NCBI GenBank assembly: GCA_963556695.1
Contig: CAUWAG010000004.1
Coordinates: 2,914,001 to 2,978,000, forward strand
Length of the DNA: 64,000 bases
From: Anthostomella pinea
Lineage: Eukaryota > Ascomycota > Sordariomycetes > Xylariales > Xylariaceae
Reading direction: 5' to 3'
This document shows, one piece after another, positions 54,527-64,000 of the stretch (position 1 is the first letter of the stretch; each line of letters begins with the position of its first letter). Below the pieces are notes generated by a model, which saw nothing but the letters and a program-made list of their open reading frames with translations, searched no databases and was not told where the DNA came from. Made by a program: the position numbers and the translations under genes.

Positions 54527-56566
54527 ATGTGGTCGCTGAACTACAGAGTCCTTGCCAGCGCCCTCTGGCTCGCAGCCACGACAAAGGCAACCTCCGGCGG
54601 CCTGAGCGTCCACATCACCGTCGCGGAAGGTCTCCTGCAGAACAGAACAGATGGGCACGTCTTGGTCCTGTTCGCTCCCGCCGAAGTAGACCCCCTCGAC
54701 GACACCGACGTCGAGTCCTCACCCGACCAATTTCTCGGCAAGAACGTCTACCAGTTCGGCGGCGGCGACACGGTCACGGTACGGGACAGCGACAACGTCC
54801 AACCGAGGACGGGCGTCTCGGGTTTCCCCGACGCGAGCATTACGGGGGTGACGGCGGGTTCGTACCGGGTGCAGGCGTTCCTCAATGTGTACGAGACCGT
54901 CACGCGAAGCGACGGCTCGACGGTCAGCGTCCGGTTCCCGTGCGGTGACGGCATGGAGCCGGTGAATGGACCCGGCAGCCTGACGACACAAGCAATCGAT
55001 GTCGAAGTCAGCCAGGGTTCCGAGACGATTGAGCTCACCTTCGACAGCGTGACGACTGTTGACGACTTCGAGGGATCCGAGATCGGCGGCTGCTCCCAGG
55101 GCAACTATGCCGACACGGAGATGCTCAAGTATGTCAAGATCCGAAGCGACGTCTTGAGCGAGTTTTGGAACCGCGATATGTACGTGGGCGCAACCGTCCT
55201 GCTACCCTCTGGATACGATGCGAGCGACGCGATAACCCGCTACCCGGTCATATACCATCAGGACCACTGGTCGGGAGGCTCCGGCGCATATGGGTACTCT
55301 AGAGACGAGGAGTTCAAGGCCGCTTGGGACAGTGGTATCCTCCCAAACACGACTGACCAGCCAACGCCCAAGCTCATTCTCGTCACGTTTAGACACGAGT
55401 CGCCGTTCTACGATGACTCGTATGCTGTCAACACGGCAAATATCGGTCCCTACGGCGACGCCATCAACGACGAGTTGATCCCGTATATTGACGGGAGATT
55501 CAACACCATAGCGCAGGCGTACGCCCGCATCCAAGACGGAGGGTCGACAGGGGGCTGGGAGTCGGCGGCTAACCTCGTCTTCAGACCCGATCTCTTCGGC
55601 GCGTGCTTCTCCTCGTACCCGGACTCGCTAGACTTCCACCACCACCAGGACATCCCGCTGTACACCGCAAAAAACGCGTACACGCGCGACGACGGCAGCA
55701 AGATCACGTCGATCCGCGAGGTCGTCAACGGCACCCTGACCGACGTGGTCTCGGTCGAGCAGGAGAACCACTGGGAGCTGACGTTCGGCACGTCGTCGCG
55801 CTCTGCGCTGCAGTGGGACGTCTGGAACGCCGTCTTCGGCGTGCAGGGCCTGAACAACTACCCGCTGGAGCCGTGGGACAAGGTCACCGGCGAGATCTTC
55901 CCCGACGCCGTCGAGTACTGGAAGGCCTTCGACCTAACCGACTACATCATCAGTAACTGGGACAGCGGGCAGCGCAACCTGGGCGAGGCGCTCCGCGGGC
56001 GCATGTTCGTCTATGTCGGTTCCTGGGACAACTATTTCTTGAACGAGGGCGTCGAGGCGTTCCGGGACAGGGTCTCCGCGAGGGGCGGGCCGGACTGGGC
56101 GAACGTCACGGTCTTGGAGGGCGAGCAGCACGGCGGGAATTACCGTCGCTTGGATACGTGGGATTATTTCCAGCTTGTTGCTGGGTGGATCGAGGACCAT
56201 TCGCCCAAAGGCAAGATGCCGCTGTCGAAGGAGGCGACGGCGCCATCGACTCGCGGCAATACATGGAAAGAGGTCATCGCTCGGGGTGGACACGGGGCTG
56301 CGCTGGCGCGCCAGGCGCACCCGGTCATCAAGAAGAACGGGCACGGCAGGACGGTCGAGGCGAGTGTCGGCCGGTGGGATCCGGGGCTTGCTCTGGAGGC
56401 TCAGTGGCTAGTGGACGGCCGGCCGAGTGGCAAGCCGTTCAAGGTGCAGCAGGGCACGAGCCTGGACTACATGCCGTGTAGGAAGCGCCCCGTCGAGCTG
56501 GAGGTTACGGGACGCAAGCGTGGCTATGTCGATGAGACGAGGAAGAGTAATGCAGTGAGGTTGTAA
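54527..56566 (+). CDS. secreted esterase-like alpha/beta-hydrolase, intronless
   Basis: A single exon of 679 residues from ATG 54527, chosen because it opens on a signal peptide (LASALWLAATTKATS). The first 200 residues form an Ig-like/beta domain. The following part matches the putative esterase (esterase D-like) fold: VGATVLLPSGYDASDAITRY then PVIYHQDHWSGG. The nucleophile elbow is GGSTGG with Ser340. A candidate acid (DNYF) and a late His (GEQHGG) fit a Ser-Asp-His triad. Such enzymes cleave ester bonds in polysaccharides or small acyl compounds; the substrate is unknown. The gene is GC-rich, has no intron over 2 kb, and resembles bacterial proteins in layout, so lateral origin is possible but not shown. 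A basic C-terminal tail follows the hydrolase domain. Confidence 0.85.
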   Translation: MWSLNYRVLASALWLAATTKATSGGLSVHITVAEGLLQNRTDGHVLVLFAPAEVDPLDDTDVESSPDQFLGKNVYQFGGGDTVTVRDSDNVQPRTGVSGFPDASITGVTAGSYRVQAFLNVYETVTRSDGSTVSVRFPCGDGMEPVNGPGSLTTQAIDVEVSQGSETIELTFDSVTTVDDFEGSEIGGCSQGNYADTEMLKYVKIRSDVLSEFWNRDMYVGATVLLPSGYDASDAITRYPVIYHQDHWSGGSGAYGYSRDEEFKAAWDSGILPNTTDQPTPKLILVTFRHESPFYDDSYAVNTANIGPYGDAINDELIPYIDGRFNTIAQAYARIQDGGSTGGWESAANLVFRPDLFGACFSSYPDSLDFHHHQDIPLYTAKNAYTRDDGSKITSIREVVNGTLTDVVSVEQENHWELTFGTSSRSALQWDVWNAVFGVQGLNNYPLEPWDKVTGEIFPDAVEYWKAFDLTDYIISNWDSGQRNLGEALRGRMFVYVGSWDNYFLNEGVEAFRDRVSARGGPDWANVTVLEGEQHGGNYRRLDTWDYFQLVAGWIEDHSPKGKMPLSKEATAPSTRGNTWKEVIARGGHGAALARQAHPVIKKNGHGRTVEASVGRWDPGLALEAQWLVDGRPSGKPFKVQQGTSLDYMPCRKRPVELEVTGRKRGYVDETRKSNAVRL

Positions 56567-57107
56567 TGAGGTAGGATATGTATTAAAGAATTCGAACATT
56601 GTTGACTTGTTCTGTTACACCTGGTTTGTGACTTTCCGATGACTGCTGCTGCTGTAAGAAAGACAATAGATTGTGGCTAGATGACTAGCATTCTCCTGAA
56701 TGCCATCATTGGACCTTGCCGAAACAGATGAATGCATATACGAAGTGCGCTACGTTCCTGTTGCCCGCTGCCGGTCAGAGGGCTCCCATGGTATCTGCGG
56801 GTTCGATTAAGTCAAGACAACGCCAGACTTTGGTCCTCGACCAAGGAGCAGTAGTGAAGCTTGCTCACATCCAGAGGTCGGTGCCCCTTTGAGAGGCGGC
56901 GGTGCCTCTCTGTCAGGGATTCTAAATCAAAAGACTCGAGTTCAAATACTCAAAATGCCGTCAGGGTGTCAGTAGGGCCAGACACCCGAAATCGTTGCTC
57001 ACATACACCATCCATCTTTTTGGCCATCGGTATCTAGTAGTGCGTTCTATCAATCTATCCCTGCACTTGAAGATCAGATTCCTCTAACTCTACTCGATCA
57101 TCATGAG
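56567..57107. other. intergenic between esterase-like and MFS genes
   Basis: 3' flanks of two convergent genes. No further gene recognised. Confidence 0.35.
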
Positions 57108-59091
57108 TTACTCCCTTTCTTCTTCACTAGCTGTCTGTTCCAGCAACGAGGGCGTCTCCGTCTCCGTGTCGGAATCCTCAGCATCGATTCGCTTGCTGTT
57201 GGTTGGTGGTAAACGTGCCAGAAACAGAACGACAAACCCCACGACAGCAAAGGCCTTTAAAATGTCAGGGGGAACCCCTCTCAGTCTGATGTGAGGTAGG
57301 TGTCTGCTTACCGCGTTGCAGAAAAACGTCAACCGTGGTTGACCAGCTTCGGAGAATGCCGCAAAGATCAGGCCAAAGAGGCCTTGCGTCAACAACGTAG
57401 CCATGCTTTCGACGAGTGTGATGGCGCTGATTGCGTCTGTTCTTTGCTTCGGCGGACACATCTCCGTCATAACTCCTTTAGCTGCAGGCGCTGACCCAGA
57501 TGCGAATGGCAGTACAAAGCCGGCTATGACATGTCAGTACTGTGTAACGGAAACATTGAAAACAGAGATCTTACCCATATACACTTGCCATCCACTCGAA
57601 GAGAACCCGGCGAAGAATGTGACGAGCGAATCGATGACAAGACTCCACCTCACAAAGAAGAGATCAAAGCCAGTTCCAGAGTCCTCTTCATCTGCGTCCG
57701 GGACGAGCTCTGGCTCTTGAGGTACTTCTCCGCCCTCAGCAGCCGCGAAGTCTTCTGGGTTTGTCGGCACGCGGCCCTCGTGCGTGTTTGTCGATGCATC
57801 CTCCGATGTCGCTGCTCGATTGAACCAGTTCCGTCCGACGGTGATGATATTGGGGAACATGAATAACAGGAACAGGCCACGAATCAATGAGATCCCGAAC
57901 ATGAGGTATCCGTTCTCCGTGGTCCCAAAGTTGAACTTTGAAGTAGCATACATCTGAAGAAGGATGGGTGCGTAGCCGGTAGCAAACTGGTCCTGATGTT
58001 AGCCGAGTTCAGGGGGTTGTTGAGTGGGCCAGTGACTTACCACTCCAAGGAAGAGACCCAGAGCAAGGAAGATTAAGCCGTAGTTCTTTATGACGTTACC
58101 GGATTCCAGCCGGTACCTGTGAGGCACGATCACCTTGAGCGGCGCGAAGAAACCACTGATGCCTCGACTGCCCTGCTTCTGATCTTTCGCATCGTCTGCT
58201 GTCTTGTTTGGCATGAACAGCGCTCCGTAAATAGTAGAGGCCACGTAAAGGAAGAAGGCCGCCTCGAAGGGACGTCGTATACCGTAAATATCGCCAAGAA
58301 TACCGCCAACTATATAGCGTGAGTCAGATCCTTCGATTACATACTTGCTGGAGCACTTACGAAGGAACCCAAAGGCTGTACCGAGCATGATGGAGCCCTG
58401 CAGTCGACCAAACACGGCGGTACGATCCTTGGCAGCGACGACTTCACTGACTGCCGTGTTCAATACCAATCTATTCCGTGTCAACCCTCTACTTCGGATT
58501 TGGCGGAGATGGCGATAAGAACATACTGATAACCGCGAGGACCTCCAATCATGCCAATGCACTGACACGCCTGGAAGATGATTTCACCCGACCTGCCCCC
58601 GACGGTGACGCCCAAGACCTGGGTTGAAACTCTCACACCCAACAATGCGGTCTGCGACACGAACGCCCATCTCGGACCCCAGACCTTGATGAAGTAGCCG
58701 CAGATGAACAGGTTAATAATTCCGCTGAAAGACGTCGTCATGCTCAAAATTGACACCTGAGTAGCAGTCCCGGCATTAATCTCCCGGCGATGACAGCGGT
58801 CGCCCGAGCCTTCGAATGGGGGGTTGTGGCTGTAGAACACGTCACATTCCATGAGTCGGAAGACGTAGATGATACTGGGTTCGTCGTCAGCCGCAAAGAA
58901 CGTTTCACTCGTGCTGCATGTAACTCAGTGGGCGCTTACGGAACTTGAGTTACCCCCAAAGTGAACGCCATCAAGAAGCCGGCGAGCAATATCCGGTTCG
59001 CGGGGCCGAATATCGTCTTTGCGGCCTTGGTGGCTTTGGCGTCCTTCGGGGCCCCATCGCCGATCAACGGCGTCGTCTCGTCTGCGGCCAT
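57108..59091 (-). CDS. MFS transporter
   Basis: Six exons on the minus strand encode 570 residues: 59091..58940, 58874..58527, 58470..58361, 58309..58041, 57992..57575 and 57523..57108; all junctions keep frame. The protein starts MAADETTPLIGDG, with the first helix NRILLAGFLMAFTLGVTQVP. Later helices include TALLGVRVSTQVLG, GSIMLGTAFGFLLGGILGDI and ATSKFNFGTTENGYLMFG, followed by a large cytoplasmic loop rich in Glu (about residues 350-400) and the final helix FAVVGFVVLFLARLPP. It resembles the fungal group of drug-exporter-like MFS proteins with 12 helices; the substrate is unknown. The first cytoplasmic loop has four cysteines or histidines (MECDVFYSHN, GDRCHRRE), unusual for the family. 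Confidence 0.85.
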
Positions 59092-59702
59092 TGTCGTTTG
59101 TTAGGGCGGCCTTAATGAGGTTGAAGTTGAACGGGGGACTGTCGACTGTGATGAGATCTCGGAAAGGTCCCAGCAAAGAATACGCAAACGCTGATATGAG
59201 ACCGAATGTATGTCTCGGCAAATAATACTTAGTCGCTAATATGAGACCTTCTCTATCGATGGAAAGTTGACCGATCTTAGGAGCACGAGCACGTCGGCAA
59301 CACTCCGACAGTTCCCGATCACCGATGGTCCTCCGGGTGGAGAGCTCCATACTTATCCCACGGCACTGCCCCTGTCAGTGTCAGTCTTGCGTCACAGCGA
59401 ACAGAAGTAGTTCACTGATCTCAATGTCGGACAATTCAGCATAAGAGCATTGGAAACCGCACTGCTAATGACTCCAGGCGTAGGTGTTTCCGCATTGAAC
59501 GGCTAACTCTATGTACACCTCAAGGACGATGACTGGCCGGCTTCGGTACCCGAGAGGTCGGCAGCAGCATTCAGTCACTTACAGCAGTGCTTCTCCAGAC
59601 ACGGTGTGCAACCAAAGCCGGAGGAAGGAAGGTTCCCTGGCTTCTTGATGGCCAAAATGAACTGGCTCCCTCCTAAGTGGTAGACGTCTCTTATAGCTAG
59701 CG
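59092..59702. other. intergenic
   Basis: Upstream region of the MFS gene and 3' flank of the DUF6604-like pseudogene. No gene recognised. Confidence 0.35.
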
Positions 59703-62424
59703 TCACGTCACCGAGTCGGATTGAGCCGAGGAGCGTGCATCGGACTTGCCACGTTCAAGGAACATCTCGCAAGAACCGCCCTGGACTCTCACCCTGACGA
59801 ATCGATCCTCCATGTCCTGTTGTCTGAGCTTTTTGAGAGCATCCTCGAAACATGCAAGGCGAGGGACGATACTCCGATTCAGTGTGAGCTCCGTGGCAAG
59901 CACGGAACCCAAGCCACTGTCCATGTACTGGTGGTAAACACCAGCTATGAGCTGCATGTTGTTGAGGTATATCTCGGGACAATCCGCACACTGAGTGAAT
60001 AAGGAAACGGCAGACACCATACCTTCTGCGGCTCGAAGGATTCCTCAAGGGCTGAGCTTAGAATCAACTTCTCGGTCGCATTCGTTGATCGTTGGAGCAG
60101 GGTGCGACAGGACAGGTGGAAGTCGAAGTAGGAGAAGCTCATCTCCCACGTCTCCGCGTTCAAGACCCCCAACAGTTTCTGGAGGCACTTGGCTCTTCTG
60201 CTGAGCGAAAGACCATCCTCAGCGCATGGAGCTTGTGGGCTTGTCGGGGCCGCACTCGAGGGCTCGTCGTCGGGCGGCAATTCTACGTTCCATTTCCCAG
60301 ATCGAAGTATGTTCTCGATGCCCCCGAGGTGCCATTCTCGCCCTGGATTCAACTCGTCGGGAACCAAGCCACTCAGGATCAATCGTCCATAGCGTGCTTC
60401 GAATTGCGATGATACCGGCCCCAAACGCGTCAAAGACTTCCCCCTGTTGGGAAGAATGCGCGGTTGTCTCCGATTATCGGAGCATACGCCATGGCCGAAG
60501 CATCTGCTTAAACCGATCTCGTCGATCCGGAGGCTGGCCACCGTGGAAGACCTTGTCCTTGCCCTGTTGCAGGAGCATGAGTTCCATGTCTTTCCACGAG
60601 GTGTGCAGAAGCTTCTCTGTTCGGAGTGCATTATAGAGGTGGGCGGCTGGGACGACGATGCTGGAAAGGTCGATCAAGAGGATTCCCTGGCGGTGTTGTT
60701 CATGTCGCAGACACCAGAGCCAAGTCCCGCAGAGTATTGGGTTTGATCTGAATAGCTCAAACCTGCCCCCCGTACTGCTAATATTCTCTGGCTTCCTCGC
60801 TTCCTTTGTGAGCCTGTCTTCGATTAGCATGTCGAGTCTGTCTTTCAACTGGACCAGGTCGGGTAGCAGCCGGAAAAGGAGCCGTGAGCCCTCAGATCGT
60901 CTAGTGTCTGCACAGCACTTTTGCTCAGGTACTTTGCATACGCCACCAGGTCGTTCCATGGCCGTTCAATCTCCTCGTCGGACCACTTGTGCAATCTGTG
61001 AAGGACAGTGGCAGCGAAGATCGACCACATAGGGATTTGTCGCGATACTAGCACATGGTGAACAGCAAACTCGTCGAGGGGTGAAAGGACAGACTCGGTT
61101 TCGCCAATCTGTGGCCGGACCATAGAGCTGTCCCTATTGCAGAGGAACATCCTGAACAACGAGCAGTCCACGTCTCTTTCCTGCGTCATTGCCTTCATGT
61201 CGAACTCCTCCAGGACCTCCCTCCGCCTCTCGGCCGACGCATAGGCCTTCTTTTTCTCAGCTTTACCGATCGGGGTGTCGAACAATGTGATGCCTACCTC
61301 GAGCAAGCAGGAAATCAGTTCACAATTGGATTCGAAAAAATGGGGTTCGCCAGCAGTGTATTGATCTGCCTTGTCGACATATCCATGCTGAGATTTGACG
61401 AGTCTGCCGTAAGCACTGACCATGGTCATGGGCCCCCCGTGCTGCTCTATCAATTCCGCAGACCTGGCTTCCAAGGTTCGAATAAGATCGATTGCGGTGT
61501 TAGTCGTCAACGAGACTGCTGCCAAATCCAGAACTCGATCCTGGTATCCTGCCCAGGCTCGCATGATGATATCCCACGAGACCTTGAGCTCTTCGATGAG
61601 CTCGATGAAGGCAGCGAAAGCGTCATAGAGGTCAAGCTCCACAATCTCTGCCTTCATCGAACCCTCAGCTGAATCTTTATCGTTTTGCGGCTGGAATACC
61701 TCGTGATCGTCCTCGAGTTCTCGACAATCACAGAATTGCAGGGATTCGAAGGTGTTCCGGGTCAGTTTGGCAAAAGATGGTCGTCCCGGCGGTATAGTAG
61801 ACACGTCCTCCTTCGCCGAGACGAGCAGAGGCGAAAGAATCCGTCTCAGACTCTCCAGTGTTGAAATGAAACGGCGGTGCTTGGTGTCTGATATGAGAGA
61901 ATCCGGCAGTCCTAGCGCTTGAATCAGGCTGCCGACTGATTCACGAAGCCTGATTGACTGTTCGAGGGCACGCATGACCGAGCTTGGAAGTTGTTTCGCC
62001 ACATTAGACAGGAACTTCGCTCTCCGTACGAGTTGTTTGCAAGTTATGATGCCACATGCTGATGCTGGCGCGGGTGTTGTTGCTGTCCTTGGTTGCTCTT
62101 GGGGACTTGTGCTACCTATATGGGTGTAGAATAGTTAGCATTATATTTACGGCTGAAGCATGTCTTACACTGCTTGGGACGAAATCACTCCTATTCTGGG
62201 GATCACCTCCTCCAAGCCACTGGGACCACTGACCTTCGTCTTTTCTGACTGTTTTACACCTTGGTGGAAGTAAGCTTGCCGCCAGACGACTCGATGCAAG
62301 ATGTGACCTACCTCCTCTCGAACCCATACGCTCGGGAAGTCGACACGACCCATTTGACGACATACCCCGTTTCTTCCTTGTAGGTGCGCACATCCCTCGC
62401 GAGTGCTGTCGGTTTGGCGGCCAT
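59703..62424 (-). pseudogene. DUF6604-like gene, frameshifted
   Basis: The N-terminus at 62424 (RDVRTYKEETGYVVKWVV) matches the start of the fungal DUF6604 family. Plausible introns then lead to a long open exon (62118..60845) that carries family blocks such as FRMFLCNRDSSMVRPQIGET, SPLDEFAVHHVLVSRQIPMW and AYAKYLSKSAVQTLDDL. At GCYPTWSS the frame ends at 60845, while the family continuation (LKDRLDMLIEDRL, then FRSNPILCGTWLWCLRHEQH) lies in the next frame. That looks like loss of about four bases near 60850. A second shift occurs near 60500 (RFKQML / AMAYAPIIGD) and a third at a G run near 60435. The C-terminal part is then open to 59703, with one likely intron near 59965. Function of the family is unknown; it occurs in large lineage-specific expansions in ascomycetes. 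Confidence 0.7.
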
Positions 62425-64000
62425 GGCGAGCACCTGTCGCGGGGGCGAATCAGGAGAATGGTACCAGTGGGCAGCTCGACTGTACAGTGTAGGGGAGGCA
62501 GTAATTATCTGAGAAGTTGGTCCTCATTAGATTGAGCCAAGCGGGCCCATGGCAGACAGGAATATATACCATCCGCTCTTATGTTCAGTTCGGGGCCCAT
62601 TTGTAGATGGTCTCTTTAACCCTGCGTCTTAGTCCAGGTGCGACGGCCTGTAGGACTGGGGCATTAGATTCCGCATGAAGGAAGTATCTCATGTAGGAAA
62701 CAAGGAATTTTCCTTCCCATGCACATCATGACATTGTATGACAGCGTAAGGTAGATCTTTGAGGCACACCCCAAACATTCTACACACATCCACGGGTTGT
62801 AAAGGAGCAATCAGCCAGATTCCTTCACACTCTATTGACCAGCATTGAACTGAGGGCCTTTGAAGTAAACACTTGTTTGCTCCATTACGCGATCGCGGCA
62901 ATTCCACGAGCTTTGACAGATGCCCCATGCTACATCTCTCTGCCTATTAAACAGCAATTAACGAATATCCATTTCAAAGAATTATAAGCCTAAAACACCT
63001 GATTGAAGCCATTGATACCACAGACGGGGCGTCTCTATTGAATTTCGCCATCAGGACAATGTGATTGCTGGCTTAGAAAAGGGGTAAGTTACGTGCAACA
63101 GTTTGTGCCCCCTCGAGAAACGGCATCAAGCAACTATATAAGGCCGGTCTCAGCTTGCCATCTCTTAGATAAGCAGGGGAGAGATCTTACAGCGATAATG
63201 ATATCACAATCGAGGGATGTCAATGAATAGCCAATCATACTATTACAACTCCTCAAAACTCGCGTTGATACTGCTTGTTAGCACACAAGCCGGCTAAGTA
63301 TGTCAAATCGCCAAAGCAGCGCCTGCGGACTACAAACGCGACCAAGTCCAGGATATCACGAGACATCAGACCTCAGTAGAGCGGCTTGATAGGTATCTAA
63401 CCACCATTAAGCGACATGAAATACAAAGCTCTCGTATTGTCACGTACACGGATAGGGGACTGGTGGTGAATGAAAAGTGCAATTGCAGTACGGTAGTCTA
63501 GCTACAGGTTGGTGGAAGCATAGAAGGAAGGAACAACTAGTCGGGGGACCCAATGATACCCTTCTTTTGGTGTGGATTCCAGCCATCTGGAAGTACTCGC
63601 AGAGAGGTCTGATGTTCACTAGTAAAGGTGTATGTAATGGATGCAACACATTCAGCTGTCCAGGATGGTATTGCTAGCGGTTCCACGTGACTGTGACCTT
63701 TTGAAGACACGCAAAGCTCTGATCCATAATCATCTGCAATGGTGATAGACAGGGCTTTACAAGATGGGATATGGAGTCTTCTCCTTATGTATTAGCATGG
63801 CAATTGCGGGCATCATATACGCATACGGTAGCCATACCCCCCAGCATGTGGAACATGAATGGATAGATAGCAAGGCATCAAATGGTCTGCGATTGGTCAT
63901 ATAACACGGGTACAGTACCCCTCCCGGACCCGGCACATACATCTGACTGGGGTCTGTGAAGTGTGTGAGTGGGATGAGTAACCCAGAGCCTCAGAGGCGA
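62425..64000. other. intergenic to window end
   Basis: No gene, repeat or RNA recognised. A CTATATAAGG box near 63135 has no clear downstream gene. Open frames are short and overlapping. Confidence 0.35.

Noticed and set aside
57268..57325. Possible intron near the 3' end of the second MFS gene (GTAAGC...CATCAG)
   Set aside because: The interval is too short for the fungus's introns and the frame is already open through it, giving a sensible C-terminus.

Overview
The window looks like nuclear DNA of a filamentous ascomycete (Pezizomycotina, Sordariomycete-like). Genes carry short (about 45-190 nt) GT-AG introns. The families seen are typical of these fungi: LysM protein, GH3 and GH16 glycosidases, Fta4 kinetochore subunit, Dal5-type permease and DUF6604-like protein. 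GC-normal gene islands alternate with very AT-rich tracts full of stop codons and dead transposons, as expected of repeat-induced point mutation (RIP).

Layout. 0-10 kb is a gene island: 3' end of a secreted LysM protein, an intracellular PA14-containing GH3 beta-glucosidase, the Fta4 kinetochore subunit, and a calpain-like protease convergent with it. 10-14 kb holds an NmrA-like oxidoreductase gene with a damaged 5' end and a possible small Cys-containing protein. 14.7-19.2 kb is a transposon graveyard: a Tc1/mariner element with terminal inverted repeats and TA sites, a decayed pogo/Fot1 element and an LTR fragment. 20-23 kb carries a large fungal protein of unknown function, and 24-25 kb a solo-LTR piece and a broken F-box-like gene. 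25-30 kb shows no gene. 30-31 kb encodes a secreted GH16 glucanase.

31-34 kb and 43-48 kb are AT-rich compartments with at least four solo LTR families; four of the insertions keep perfect 5-bp target duplications. Between them lie a Dal5-type permease (34.8-37 kb) and a small SDR oxidoreductase (40.2-41 kb). 49.6-62.4 kb is a second gene island: an MFS transporter, a hypothetical membrane-anchored protein with an in-frame stop, an intronless secreted esterase-like enzyme, a second MFS transporter, and a DUF6604-like gene broken by frameshifts. The last 1.5 kb is apparently empty.

I see no operon-like or biosynthetic cluster. Wall- and plant-polymer-related enzymes (GH3, GH16, LysM, esterase) and transporters are scattered among repeats, the usual picture for a fast-evolving accessory region. 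The parts most worth checking are the unusual splice sites in both MFS genes, the pseudogenisation events, and the LTR families with their nesting. No convincing new multi-gene system was found.
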